64,000 nt of DNA from NCBI GenBank assembly GCA_949775045.1, contig OX459096.1, positions 40,148,158-40,212,157 on the forward strand, written 5' to 3'. Shown one piece after another: positions 36,250-48,589 of this stretch (the first letter of the stretch is position 1; each line of letters begins with the position of its first letter). This DNA is from Metridium senile. Its lineage: Eukaryota; Cnidaria; Anthozoa; Actiniaria; Metridiidae. The position numbers and the translations under genes are program-made. The notes beneath the pieces were generated by a model that had not been told where the DNA came from, did not search any database, and saw only the letters and a program-made list of their open reading frames with translations.

Positions 36250-37024
36250 ATGGACAGAAATAAGAAAACATTTATATTTATACCACCCGTCCATTTTGTT
36301 TAAAGCAACAAGAATACTACCGGTATACCTTTCAGTATAAACATTTTGTTCAAAGCAACAAGAATAACTCAGTGTCCCTAACTATGATTAACTGTCCCTA
36401 GCTATTGATCATCTCTCCATAAAAGTCAGATCAAGGGCACGAGTAAACCCTGTACTGAGGGTCTAGTTCAATTAACTTTGTCGCTGATTTATAATGCCTA
36501 AAGCCTAATCGTCTTTTATCGCGTGCAAAGCGTGTAAAACATTCAACGTGTATTTGCAAGTGTTCCTCAGTGGAAACAAAATCACAAATTACGGTTTAGG
36601 AATCTTGAAAACTCATGCAATTTTAAAATCCCATGACCACTTTTGCTCTCAAGATTAGGCTTTAGCCTTGTTTCAGAGACGAAGTTAATTGAATTAGCTA
36701 TATGTGTAAGGGATATTTCGCAAAAGCTTATGGTTTTTACCAGGATATTGAATTTTACTGTGTTAAGTACTATAATAATATTTACAAAGCTCACAACTAC
36801 TGTTTTATCAAGTGCAGCTGATAGAGTTTTATACTTGATAAAATGCGATGTGAATTTTTTTACTATGGAAATCAGTAGACTGGTAATCATGCCCCAAAAA
36901 TTCCGTCCACGTGACCAATTTTTTTTGTACCATGTGATCGTTTCTGGCCAATCATTTTGCTCAAAATTGGTCATGTGGTACAAAAAGACACACCCCCAAG
37001 GCCAAATTTTCAACGTACATTTAA
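36250..37024. other. Non-coding stretch before the 17-kb element
   Basis: Open frames run on both strands here but match no family I know. An inverted pair (CCAATTTTTTTTGTACCATG and CATGTGGTACAAAAAG) lies at 36918-36988. Confidence 0.35.
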
Positions 37025-37387
37025 CCACTCTAGTAGCCTGCGTAGCAAGCGTTTCTTTTGGGGGGAACGGGAGAAAGTTGTTTTTTGGTTGTTTTGGGAT
37101 AGCTGTGTTACAGATATGGCCGCGCGAAACCTAAGACGAGTACAAAACATCAAGTTAGGGGGAGGGGGAGAGGAGGGAAGGAAACGCTTGCAAACAAACC
37201 CCTGGATTCTGAAAAACTGCGTTCGCGCGTCCACGAACGCACCAATCAAAATGCTGCGTTTCGGTACTTATGACAGCAGATTGACAGTGAGGTATGCCAG
37301 AGCACTTCATAGAGAGCATTTTAATGCATTTTAATTAAAATATTGTGTTCGTTCAATAACACACGATAAATAGCGTCGCCTTCGTTT

Positions 37388-37570
37388 AGTGAAATCAATT
37401 TTGAAGAAGTTTTAACAGACATTATATCACAATTAAGAATAGTTCTCAAGCTAGAACAGAAAGAAGCATTGAAACAACTTGTTTTCGGGGGAGATCTGTT
37501 CGCCGTCCTGCCAACAGGCTTTGGAAAGAGCTTGATCTTTCAAATCTTTAATAGTACTCGTGCTGGAATA
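37388..37570 (+). pseudogene. RecQ-like helicase fragment with Walker A
   Basis: The segment reads FEEVLTDIISQL, LKLEQKEALKQLV and GGDLFAVLPTGFGKSLIFQ. This is the N-terminal part of a RecQ-family SF2 helicase, with the nucleotide-binding TGFGKS motif. After NSTRAG the homology ends at TAGCCTGTGTTACAG. It lies in the left arm of the 17-kb element; no motif Ia-VI follows on this strand. Confidence 0.75.
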
Positions 37571-37627
37571 GCCTGTGTTACAGCCGGAATTTTTCTCTCG
37601 AAAGTCCGTCTGTGAATCAGCGCAACG

Positions 37628-37849
37628 AACCGTGTTCTGGCCCCCAGCAAACTACACGATTATGAATACTATAGATGCTGATTGGCTTTCGATGATGCTC
37701 TTTCATACACGAACTCTCATTGGACAATTCAATACTTCCGGTTATGTTGAATTGTCCAATAAGAGTTCGTGTAAGAAAGAGCATCATCGAAAGCCAATCA
37801 GTATCTAGTATATATAATCGTGTAGTTCGCTGGGGGCCAGAACACGGTT
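37628..37849. mobile_element. 222-bp hairpin MITE
   Basis: CCGTGTTCTGGCCCCCAGC and the long arm through AAGCCAATCAG are repeated inverted around a centre near 37740. The only clear difference between arms is small indels. Confidence 0.65.
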
Positions 37850-38749
37850 CTGTACAGGTCCGCAAATGAACCCAGGCCCGGAAATGATCCCAGGCCCGCA
37901 AATGAATCCAGAACTGGCCCGCAAATGAACCCGAGTAAAAATGGAATCTGGAAAGGACTAAAGAATAAAAAAATAAACCACGACAACAAAATTATTATGA
38001 TATATGATAAATAATGTCAATATTCATTACTGATAAGTAAGACAAAAAAGAACAGTTCGGGCTTTCCAACTAGACTCTATCGATCGATTGTTACACGTTG
38101 ATATGAAGCTTTGACTAATATGGTCTTTACTGAGTCTACGGGTTTCTAATTGGATCAAAGAAACCTCAAACGAACAGACAAATGCTAATTTCAACGTATT
38201 CATATATCAGAATTTTGATATAGACAAGTTAAAACTTATGATATCGTATGTTGTGAAATTATAATAAAAATTGCAATGTTGAATGTTTTTGTCGGTCTGG
38301 AAAATTTTAAATATGGTCCAATTACTTGATTGTTGCTGGTCTATGTAACTTACATGTTAATTTCCGGTAAACTACACTTATCATTTCACAACGGTAGATA
38401 TTTATAAATCGAATAAAACTACTTTAAAGAAGCAGTTAATGTGCCGATTTTATGCCTTTTTGACTAACGATGAATCTATATGCATGTGTTCAGACTGTTT
38501 AGTGAATTGTTTCGGTCGGTGTTGCAAAACACTTTACTTGGCACAAAGAATACTCGCTCATACATGACAGGCTAGCACGCGTGTTCAATTGGGTCTTCAA
38601 TTTGTTCGTTCTGTTGTAACTCTGGTTTTATCGACTGCTATGAATATTGTTGTTTGTTTACACCGCAAACACAGCCAACAATGAAAAGGAAAAAGAAAAG
38701 AAACAAGTAAGTTACCGGTTGACTTTATCAAACCAAAACACTTTAGAAC
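37850..38749. other. Left-arm non-coding sequence
   Basis: Begins with three imperfect CGCAAATGAACCCAGGCC repeats, inverted at 52.77-52.86 kb. The rest shows no gene. Confidence 0.45.
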
Positions 38750-38990
38750 GATTAAAATATGATTGATCAAACCATTATTTAGTTAATAGAGGGAACTATC
38801 AAATCTATAGCTATATCTAAATGGAAACTAGCTAGTAAAGTAGTATAGGCTGCGTCGGTGTTTGAAAAACACCGACGCAGCCTATACGGTGGCCTATACT
38901 AGTTTACTCGCTAGTTTCCATTTAGATATAGCTAGATTTGATAGTTCCCTCCATTAACTTAATAATGGTTTGATCGATCATATTTTAATC
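38750..38990. mobile_element. 241-bp hairpin MITE with a GC-rich apex
   Basis: GATTAAAATATGAT and GGGAACTATCAAATCTA pair with their inverses. The apex TAGGCTGCGTCGGTGTTT is a second, perfect inner hairpin. Confidence 0.6.
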
Positions 38991-40457
38991 TTTTAGTAAC
39001 GATAGGTAATATTAAAATACCGTAAAAAAAATGTTAATTTCAGAATAATTTTATATTGTTTAAATCATTTAAGTTCCTACTTTGTATTGTATGTACGTCA
39101 AAGTTTTGATATTGATTTCATTTTAAAGATAATAAAAAATTTTATAAGTCTGTACTAGTTAGCCGGTGTAAACAGATGTTTATCAAATTTGATAACCACA
39201 ACATTGCAGCTAAAAGGATTATGACGTCATCATTCCGGTGTTGCACTAATTCCGCAGTAAGATTTTATTTATTGAGTTTTTATTGTCTTTCCAAAATGTT
39301 TTTGCGAGATTATTTTATACTACGTGGAAGAGAATTATCTTAAGTACAGTCTCGGCATGTTTCCGGAGTATTAGAGCGAAATGATGGTAAACGGTGAATA
39401 AATTTCTTAACTACACTGGTACTTCAAAGCATCAATTCAAACCCCGGTTTCCCAAATACTTGTTTTGTTTTCTTGTCGTATGATTTTTTTGGTTCCACGA
39501 AAAAAATATAGGGGTATTCAGGAGATATTCTTCTATCATTGTGTGAAATCTCAACATGGGCCGGTCTATAGAACGCCGGGCCGTTTTGATTTTGTGTATG
39601 AGTATGTCCGATTCCAGCTCATCACCCCATACTAGTCCGTACTGTTTACATTCAAGAAACGTTGCTCGATTGCTCGATAAATAGGCTGTAGTTTTGTAAA
39701 TCGGTTAAGACGAAGGCCATTTCATGTTGGCTAAAAGATGGTATTTGGTATTGCATTATATTTAAAAAAAAAATTTTTAAACAAGAGTCAAGAATTGTTG
39801 ATAATTTAGACGGGCTTCAAGCCGTACAAACTTATGATCCAAATTCTTATTATTACTTTTACTTTTTTTCTTCTGTATTAATCGCCAGTGTTTCTGCTTC
39901 TCTTTCAGAAAGCTGGCAGTTTGCATGTGTCTAAGACCTTTGTAGAATCGGACACGAATATGTTTTAAATTGAATACAAAATGATAATCTTACGAAGGTC
40001 ACTACTATAAAATTATGTTGACCTTCAGCTGATACTCGCAGTCAAATGTTTTCATATTTTCCCGGTATTTCCAATTGCTTAAGCTATTCTCTTCTATAAA
40101 GAAAAATGTAATTAATATATGATCCAAATAGAAATATAAAAGTGTTTATGATCTTTATGCAAAACGGTAGAGTTATGTTTGAGTTTAGACAAAAGTTCTT
40201 TAAGATGACCGATAGCTATAGGTATTAATGGAAATTTGAAAGATTTGATGTAAGATACTTCAATTGTGAAATAAATAGCATTTAACATGAAGAATATAAT
40301 AATACTTCTGCAGTACCATCTCAATTCTTTGTTGTTGTTCACTTAGATGTAACGTCACCTACTAAAACCGAGTTCTGATTGGCTGATCTACTGTTTGGTT
40401 TCTCAAATATCATAACAAATCAGGGTTATCAAATTTGATAACCATCAGGACTGGTAA
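38991..40457. other. Transposon sequence inverted at 50.3-52.05 kb
   Basis: Segments at 39190-39240, 39480-39600 and 40340-40450 match the inverse of 50.33-52.03 kb. No protein recognised. Confidence 0.5.
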
Positions 40458-41359
40458 ATCCCGACGTAACCAATCGAACGAAATCGAACGTTCGATTCAA
40501 TCGAATTCAATCGAATTCAATCGAATGACTGGATTCGAGTGTATTCGGTAATCGAATGAAATCGAATTCACAACTTTTTTTTGAGCCAATCGAACATAAT
40601 CGAACATTTGATTGTTAAATCATTCGATTTTCTTCGATTTTGATTTTCTAGCGCGGCAATCACTTTGTTTTCCGTAATAAAAGAAACGAAGTTAATATTT
40701 ATAGAAATATTTTCCTTTTATTAGAGCCAGAGCCCGTGTATCTTGCTGCTGTAGCGGGGTATGAGGATCGAGCTGAGACTGAGGCTGAAAGTAATTTTGC
40801 TCAGCCGATGTTAATGGTCAGTCTTGCGATGCCTGAACTAGAGAACGTTTGTACATAAAGAAACAAATAAGTTGCAGTTAAATGTAGATTATGTAATTAG
40901 TTCAGATTTAATTTAGTAAAGGCCGCTGGTAATTTTACTCTGCTCCGTGCTACAAACAAGTGACTGTCAGTCTTGTGATGAGTTCACAGAACGTACGTTG
41001 TACACAGAGAATGAGATAAGAGATTTATAAAAAGAAAGAAGATTTATTTGCCCTGATTGGTTCAAATAAAAAATGTTATGTTTGTAGCAAAGTCTGGGAA
41101 CAAATACTTTGGGTTTAGAATTGCCGGAAATTGAGTTTATTTCATACTTTTGCATTTATTTTAGCATTCGACTTTATTTGATTACCGTTCGGAAATCGAA
41201 CACAATCAAGCATTCGATTGCGTTCGGAAATCGAATTTAATCGAATTCACAACTTTTTTTAGCATTCGATTTCATTCAATTACCAAACGCAATCGAATCC
41301 AATCATTTGATTGGATTCGATTGCGTTCGATTACCGAATCGTTCGATTGGTTACGTCGG
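40458..41359. mobile_element. 0.9-kb TIR element with CGAAT repeats
   Basis: The ends CCCGACGTAACCAATCGAAC and their inverse bound it. Sub-terminal runs of AATCGAATTC-like units occupy both ends. The middle has no recognisable frame. TSD unclear. Confidence 0.6.
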
Positions 41360-41730
41360 GTGTAAATATAACCTGAGTATCAGGCTCTAGGGGAGGGGGG
41401 AAGGAGAGAAAGAAGGGAGAGAGGGAAGAAAAGGAGAGCCTGACACGAAACGCGATTTAAGCCATTCCGCCCCCTCGCTTGACCCACAGCACGATATTAC
41501 ATAGGAGCCAATCAAAATTGCTTCCGGTTGTCATGTCGTCATGTCAAAACACGAGCAGCAATGTCGCTATAAATGAAACAACAATGTTATGAATTTAAAC
41601 ACGGCTTTAATGCAAACATTTACTGGATAAAATAATCTCATGCTAGTTATAAAACTGAAGGCTGAAATATTAAATCTACAAGCTTAACTTTACACTGAAA
41701 TATATACTCAGAATCAGGCAGAAGGCTGAA

Positions 41731-42356
41731 TTGCAGTACTCTGTTGTATACAGCATTTGTTCGCTATTCTACATTTCTAGTATTTTTTATGGTCGACTTG
41801 TCGTCTCCCGGAGGACGAAGCGTGAACGACGGCGTCGATCCAGACGAATGTTCGCTTCAGTACGTTAGAATGGACCACATTATAACTATGGTAGGCAAGT
41901 ACGGCACAGGGGCTTTAATGGCCAAATTTGACGTGGAAGCAGCCTATCGCAACATTGCGATACACCCCACTGATCGAATTTTAGCTTTAAAGCCCTACAC
42001 ATTCCAGGTGTGCAAAATGAGATCGCTGACGCGCTTTCTCGTTTTCGTTGGCAGGAGTTTCGACGCCTAGCTCCGTGGGCCAACTCGATGCCATCACCAA
42101 TGCCGCAGGAGCTTCTACTGCCACTACTACTGACAGACTAGAAGTCCGTTGTTTAAAGTTCTTGGTCAATGGTTTAGCTCCGGCGACTCGAAGGACTTAT
42201 GCTTCGGCGCAAGCAAAGTTTATAGACTTTTGTGCTCAAAGGAATAGGATTCATCCCTCGGGTTCACCGTGTCCCACCGACGAATGGACGTTGTGCCTTT
42301 TTACAACATTCTTGGCAGAGTCTCTTAAGTACTCTTCTATAAAAGTATATCTATGG
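41731..42356 (+). mobile_element. Truncated DIRS copy (recombinant)
   Basis: It begins with the same ATTGCAGTACTCTG...TTTTTTATGG leader as the main element. It continues with 180 bp of reverse transcriptase (LSSPGGRSVNDG...YRNIAIHPTD) in plus orientation, then jumps to the RNase H end/recombinase start (ALKPYTFQVCKMRSL-frame; KFLVNGLAPATRRTY) and stops at AAAGTATATCTAT. Gag, most of the RT, and the recombinase core are missing. Confidence 0.75.
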
Positions 42357-42612
42357 TAGCAGCTCGATCGCACTTATCGATATATACTTGTCTTTAATAA
42401 ATAAGCGGGACTAATTTTAGTCTACCACGTGCCTCACTCTTCATGGCTGATGGATCATTGCGGATCTATCATAATTATGCATTATAGATCACTGCGGATT
42501 TATAGATTTCGATATATACTCGCCGTAACAAAATAGGCGGTTGGGCATACTCGATTGCAGTACTCTGTTGTATACAGCATTTGTTCGCTATTCTACATTT
42601 CTAGTATTTTTT

Positions 42613-43712
42613 ATGGTTCGAAAAACCCGTACACGTCATTACACTGATACCAACATGCTTCCAACAACATCAACAACCTCATCGTCCTCCAGTTCGGCAC
42701 CCCCGGCTACTACAACTCCTGGGACGTCAGTCACGACCACTGAACTTGCGGTGTCCCCTCAATTCATCGCCGCGGTAGCGCAGGCAGTAAAGGCAGCCTT
42801 GGACGCTGATCGACCGTCCGCGCAACTCCCTGTCTCGTCAGACCCAGCGTCAAGCAATGTCTCTGCAAGGGCATCGTCGAATCCTGGCGTCGTGACGACC
42901 AACATCACCTCAGGTCTCCCAGCCGGGCCACAAGGTAGGTCTCTTGTTGTGCCTACCTTTGTGAACACTTTTGTCTCCCCGGTCGCGAGTGTGTTTTCTC
43001 CCGGGGAAATTAGCGCTGCAGCTTCTCTAGCCGGCAGTCCATCTTTGGCCGCGGCTTTCTCTACAGCTAGCATTCCTGCTCTTCCGGCCTTGGGTCAACC
43101 ATTTATTGTTGGGCCTGGGTTTTCGCCGATACCGGCAAAATTGGTAACTCGTATCACTGCAGGGAAATTTATTAAAATGGCCGACTTGCTGGCTGCCAAC
43201 CTTCAGCAAATCGACCATGAGCCGCAAGTACTGTTCGACGGCCGCCTGGTACTCACAACCGGTCCCAGGCGCCAACGTAAGCAACTCGACGACATTGCTG
43301 CCTGGGTTGAAGCCTTCTCAATCTACACGTTAGTGCTCACCAATACCTTTCCCCACCGTTGGAAAGATCTAACGCAGTACAAGCTGCTCATCCTACGCAC
43401 TTCCCGTCAGTTTGGAGGCAACGTATGGCTTGCTTATGACCGGGCGTTTCGTGAGCATGCCGCCGCAGCGAGTCTAACTGACTGTTCGACAATGAATGTC
43501 GAAATATTTAATTTTTATTCAGCTGGGGTCTCGAAGCGTACGATCTCTAGCACCAATACCGTCGAACAGTCAACCGAACCTACAGGTTCCGTCCAAGCTA
43601 CAGAGATCTGCAGGTCGTGGAATAGAGGTCGCTGTTCATCGCCTTTCTCTACATGTCGGTATTTGCACAAGTGTGTGAACTGTCGCGGTTCACATCGCAA
43701 TACCGAGTGTTT
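42613..43712 (+). CDS. DIRS gag-like protein
   Basis: The likely start is the ATG at 42613. The protein has a low-complexity Ser/Thr N-terminus, an Ala-rich middle, a conserved domain around LPALGQPFIVGPGFSPIPAK...IAAWVEAF...FPHRWKDLTQYK, and a Cys-rich end (CRSWNRGRC, CRYLHKCVNC, HRNTEC) like a zinc knuckle. It runs into the inverted RT segment at about 43713 and ends about 25 foreign codons later. Confidence 0.7.
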
Positions 43713-44330
43713 TAGTAGTTGCCGCGCCACTTCATGCCAAGCAAGTACCGATCAGTGGGGTGTATCGCAATGTTGCGATAGGCTGCTTCCACGTCAAATT
43801 TGGCCATTAAAGCCCCTGTGCCGTACTTGCCTACCATAGTTATAATGTGGTCCATTCTAACGTACTGAAGCGAACATTCATCTGGATCGACGCCGTCGTT
43901 CACGCTTCGTCCTCCGGGAGACGACAAGTCGAGAATTAAACGCCATTTGTTTGATTGACCCTTTTTGGGTACTACGCCAAAGCTACTGACGTGAAGGTTA
44001 GCTAGAGGCGGGGATGGAAAGGGGCCAGCCACACGTTTTCGTGCCACTTCATTAGCCAGGTAATCGTCGATGACTTTGGGATGCTGATGAGCTGAAGGCT
44101 TATTCTTTCGTGCAGATTTGAGCTCCTGAGTGTCGTGAAACCCCAATCTGAAACCGTTTCGTATGCCATCTAGCACATAGGAGACCTGTATTTGATCTGG
44201 GTGGTGCCTTAGTTCCCGGTCGAAGTTGTCTGCCACTAGAGGGGTAACGTGGTTCGCGGGTGGCAACGGGTGATCTGCCGGAATGAAAAGACAAGTTAGG
44301 CAAGTTGCCGTGGTACAGTTACCGCAAGTA
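43713..44330 (-). pseudogene. DIRS reverse transcriptase N-terminal part, inverted in place
   Basis: Reading on the minus strand: ADHPLPPANHVTPL, LRHHPDQIQVSYVLDG, GPFPSPPLANLHVSSFGVVPKK, WRLILDLSSPGGRSVND, LMAKFDVEAAYRNIAIHP (motif A Asp) and LLGMKWRGNY. This is the natural upstream half of the RT, but reversed relative to gag and RNase H. About 30-40 residues containing motif B are missing between its end and the plus-strand YLDD region. Confidence 0.8.
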
Positions 44331-44359
44331 AAGCGCACGGGTCTAAACGGAACCGGAAC

Positions 44360-45230
44360 CGAAGTGAGCTGTTATCTGGACGATTTCATTACCGTAGGTG
44401 CGCCGGACTCCAACCAGTGTCAGACTAACCTTTCAAAAGCCTTGGCCGTCTGCAAGATGCTAGGTCTTCCGCTTCATCCAGACAAGTGCGAGGGACCATC
44501 GGAATCTCTTGTTATCCTGGGCATCGAACTGGACTCTCGTCGTCAAGTCGCCCGTCTACCCCAGGAAAAGCTTATGGCCTTACATCAGCTGTTACGGTCT
44601 TGGACGTCCCGCAGTTATTGCAACAGGCGTCAATTAGAGTCTCTGATCGGTCACCTTCACCATGCTGCGAAGGTTGTATGGCCAGGCAGAGCCTTTATCC
44701 GTCGCATGATCGATCTTTTGGCCTGCTTCCGCCGAAAAGATCATCCGATAAGATTGAATAGAGAATTCCGTCTTGATCTCCAGTGGTGGGTTCGTTTCCT
44801 TGCAGAGTGGAATGGAGTTACGTTTTGGCAATTCCCTGGTCTATCATCGCAGCCGGATGTAGAAGTAACATCGGATGCTTCAGGGGCTATTGGATATGGA
44901 GCTTTCTATCTTAACCAATGGTTCAACGGCCACTGGCACCAGGAACAAGGCCAACAATCCATTGCCTATAAGGAACTTTTCCCAATCGTCATTGCCGCGC
45001 ATACCTGGGGACCCAATTGGTCTCAAATGCATGTCCTTTTTCGCACTGACAATGAAGCCGTTGCATACATAGTAAACGCTAAGACATCAAAAATTCCCTG
45101 TATAATGCATTTGGTTAGGGCGCTTTTGATGTGTGCAGCGCGCTATAATTTTAGCTTTAAAGCCCTACACATTCCAGGTGTGCAAAATGAGATCGCTGAC
45201 GCGCTTTCTCGTTTTCGTTGGCAGGAGTTT
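44360..45230 (+). pseudogene. DIRS reverse transcriptase C-terminal part and RNase H
   Basis: It starts in the catalytic CYLDDFITVG motif, followed by LGLPLHPDKCEGPS, LGIELDSRRQVARLP, LESLIGHLHHAAKVV and an RNase H domain (VTSDASGAIGYGA, YKELFPIVIAAHTWG, RTDNEAVAYI, HIPGVQNEIADALSRF). The upstream RT half is inverted, so no active enzyme can be made from this copy. Confidence 0.85.
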
Positions 45231-46254
45231 CGACGCCTAGCTCCGTGGGCCAACTCGATGCCATCACCAATGCCGCAGGAGCTTCTACTGCCACTACTAC
45301 TGACAGACTAGAAGTCCGTTGTTTAAAGTTCTTGGTCAATGGTTTAGCTCCGGCGACTCGAAGGACTTATGCTTCGGCGCAAGCAAAGTTTATAGACTTT
45401 TGTGCTCAAAGGAATAGGATTCATCCCTCGGGTTCACCGTGTCCCACCGACGAATGGACGTTGTGCCTTTTTACAACATTCTTGGCAGAGTCTCTTAAGT
45501 ACTCTTCTATAAAAGTATATCTATCTGCCGTACGAGCCCTTCATATCGAACAAGGTTTCCCAGACCCGATAGAACAATGTCTCCGGCTACAACGAGTTGT
45601 CCGAGGAATCAAGCGCACTCAAGGTACTCACGTTGCGCAACGTTTGCCCGTCACGGACAGTATCATGCTAGTAATCTTTAGTTCCTTACAGATGACCAAT
45701 TACGACCACCTCATGTTTTGGGCAGCATGTACTCTAGCTTACTTTGGATTCTTGAGATCTTCAGAGTTTACAGTGCCCAACTTGTCGTCCTTCTCGTCGT
45801 CTATTCACTTAGGACTGGACGATATAGCCGTGGATTCAAGCTCGCTCCATCTTGTCTTCGTATCCGAATAAAAGCAAGCAAGACGGATCCTTTCCGCAAG
45901 GGTTGTTTCATCCACATCGGCAAGGGACGCTCTCCTCTGTGTGCAGTAGAAGCCATGCTTTCATATCTGGTGTTCAGGGGAAACAAACCCGGTCCACTGT
46001 TCGTCCTACAGAATGGTACGCCCCTTACGCGTCCTGTTCTCACAAGTTGGCTAAGGGAAATTGTACTGGCAGCTGGCATCCCTGGGAACTTTTCTAGTCA
46101 TAGCTTTCGCATTGGAGCGGCAACAGTAGCAGCGCGCAACGGCGTGGCAGACCATCTTATTCAAGCCCTTGGTCGCTGGAAAAGCAACGCGTATCAAGTG
46201 TACATCAGGACTCCAGCTGAAAACTTAGCCAACCTATCTCAAAACCTTACTTAA
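45218..46254 (+). pseudogene. DIRS tyrosine recombinase (frameshifted)
   Basis: The first part (LEVRCLKFLVNGLAPATRRTY, YLSAVRALHIEQG, LMFWAACTLAYFGFLRSSEF) contains the first catalytic Arg. A frameshift near 45850 moves to the second part (LRIRIKASKTDPFRKG, HSFRIGAATVAARNG, LGRWKSNAYQVYIRTP), which holds the HxxR pair and the C-terminal Tyr. The recombinase would integrate circular cDNA in this class; this copy is broken by one frameshift. Confidence 0.8.
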
Positions 46255-47004
46255 CCATATTTACTATCTGGATTTACAATTACAGTTAAATGCCCTATAG
46301 ATTGTCGAAGTAATAAATTCTTGATTATGTTTATTATGACAATTATTATTATTATTATTATCATTATTATTAACTTCTGTAGTGCTTGGGGTTCGTGATT
46401 GGTGCGGAGGTCCCATGTCACCCAGTCCTTAGTCCCTCCTTCTCCAAGCACAGTGGAGTTCCGTTTGGTGGTGGACTCTGGCAGGGTTGCCATGGTTACC
46501 TCCTTGGGGTAAGCGAGATAGCGCATCAAGCTTACCTCTGTGCACCCAACCCCAAGCTCATCATTGTCGATGAGTTTTAAATGTGCCTAAATGGAATTTA
46601 GGCTAGTTAGAACCGAGACAAGCAGGTCAGCGGTTTGTTCTTGTGCCCTGATATTAGCTGGGACTCCCCGCACTACCAGTCCCTCGTGCTTTGCTAGTTG
46701 TCTTCAACGATTGCAGTACTCTGTTGTATACAGCATTTGTTCCCTCCCGCCTCTCCCTTGTTATATAGTAGTTAGTAACTTCAATTATAATCATCATCAG
46801 GTAAGTATTCCACTGACATTGTCAGTGTGACGGGTGCTAGGTGGTGGACTCTGGCAGGGTTGCCATGGTTACCTCCTTGGGGTAAGCGAGATAGCGCATC
46901 AAGCTTACCTCTGTGCACCCAACCCCAAGCTCATCATTGTCGATGAGTTTTAATACACAAAAAAATCAAGTACTAGAAAATTTACGTCTTGAAGACTTCC
47001 CGAC

Positions 47005-47398
47005 TTCAAAGCCTGACTCTATTTGTGCGATAACCATCGTTCTGCGCTACCGAAGACAATCTCTAGCTCCTCGATGTTTTTAGCCTCCATCTCGTCCATG
47101 TCTTCTAGTGTAGCGGCTTTAATGCCGCTACCACACAATCGTTTAGTCTGTTGTTTTCGAATCAGTTCACGACAATGATTTTCATTGACTTCGTTAATTT
47201 CCCCTGTCTTTTGAAACCAATGGCTACTCAAAACTTTGGGCAAGAGCTGATAAATGTGCTCATTCTAGGTCCTTCTTCTTGATCTGATGTTTTATAATGT
47301 AAGGCATAACTCCTGCTTCTTTTTGAGAGTTATTCCAGGGAATAACTCGAGTGCTTCTTTGAGAGCATCATCGAATTCTTTGTGATTCATTACAAGCT
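47005..47398 (-). pseudogene. RecQ-like helicase fragment interrupted by the DIRS element
   Basis: The minus strand reads FDDALKEALELFPGITLKKK (N-terminus), then GIKAATLEDMDE, IEELEIVFGSAERWLSHK and, past a stop, LQDVNFLVLD. The order matches RecQ-type motifs from the N-terminus to the start of motif II (DEAH). The Walker A segment is deleted and stops are present. Homology ends within 60 bp of the DIRS right end, at the point where motif II should follow. Confidence 0.65.
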
Positions 47399-47591
47399 TT
47401 TTTTTCCGAACACGAATACTAGATATACCATATAAATAACCAAATAACACTGCAACCTCGATCGCTTCGATCGCGTATTAGTTCGCGTCTAGAGTTTCAC
47501 TTCCGTTCTATTGTTCAATGGACCAATCAGAAAAACATTCATATTCTGAATGTTTGACACAGGAAAAAACGGCTTTTGTGTCAGGCCCTCC

Positions 47592-47700
47592 TTTTCCCAA
47601 CCTCGTCCCCAGGGTCTTCTCGGCCGACTCCAATTCAAGATGGCGGTCGTCGGGGAGAAGACCCTGGTGTAGGCTGGATTATCACGTGTTTTGATTGGCT
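47592..47700. repeat. MITE CCAGGGTCTTCTC, copy 1
   Basis: CAGGGTCTTCTC and GAGAAGACCCTG bound a 60-bp unit containing AAGATGGCGG. The same unit and its flanks recur inverted at 52270-52370. Confidence 0.6.
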
Positions 47701-47839
47701 GCTAGAAGAAATTTCTTACAAGGGCTATGATTGGCTGATTAAACTTGGTGTTAGAAAATGGCTGACAAGGTCATTGCTTTTAATGTTTTCAATGTTTGTT
47801 CTCACTAAAGTTGAGATATTGTTGGTGCACACATAGCCG

Positions 47840-48580
47840 TTGATGCTGAATGGAGTTAATTGTAGACCTCGAATAAGATATCACACCAACTTAGAGGTAT
47901 TATTAACAATATTTGATGCAAAAAAGGTGATTTTGATAACAATAAGCATGCTACTCACATACTGATTACTTGATATGTATTGATCGTGAGCTTCCATATG
48001 CATTTATACCCCGGGATTTATACTGTATCTTTTTTATTTTATAATAGAACATTTCACTGAAAGACAATCATTGTCATTTCTTTGGACTGATGAAATTATC
48101 AAAAATTAGGAATCGTCTAACTGAACTTTCAATATCAAGAACTTTAAATGTTGACTCAAAATTAAGTGGCTTGTTAATAATGTAATACATTAATTAAGAT
48201 GAGCCGCTAATCGAGTCTTCGACTAGCCGTTGTATATATCATCCAGGTCGGACGCAAATATTGTATAGCATTTATAAAAGTCCAACGTTGGTTCATTATT
48301 TTACTAAAATTGTTACTTTGAAGATAAAAGAAAATCTGGTCTAGAAAATTCAAGTTAAAACTTATGCAAATCAGGACTATTTTGTATCTAAAATACAATA
48401 TTCGTCATGGACGTGATTTATATTGTAAAATTCTCATAAATTATTTATGAAGTTTATAAGAAAATAAACATAAAGTCGATGCTTGTATTTGAAGTTGTAT
48501 AAATCATCAATATAGTCACTGTCCACACACTACCAAAATAACCTGCATCACAACTTGTGCATGGCTTTTTTCCTCTTTTT
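47840..48580. other. Non-coding stretch
   Basis: AT-rich; no gene recognised. Confidence 0.4.
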
Positions 48581-48589
48581 TTTAATTTA

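Larger units (their letters stand above)
42552..46953 (+). mobile_element. DIRS-type (PAT/Ngaro-like) retroelement with split direct repeats
   Basis: The layout is A1 (42552-42586), open frames, B1 (46467-46580), A2 (46708-46742), B2 (46840-46953). A1 and A2 share 35 bp and B1 and B2 share 114 bp, the split direct repeat arrangement of tyrosine-recombinase retroelements. The order inside is gag, an inverted RT segment, RT C-terminus plus RNase H, then tyrosine recombinase. It is inserted in a RecQ-like pseudogene. Confidence 0.85.

Noticed and set aside
36582..37134. Overlapping open frames of 148 and 163 codons on opposite strands
   Set aside because: Mirror frames without known motifs; one runs into the 17-kb element TIR, so it is not a real gene.
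37388..37570. Intact RecQ helicase gene
   Set aside because: Only the N-terminal part with Walker A is present; no later motifs follow on the strand.
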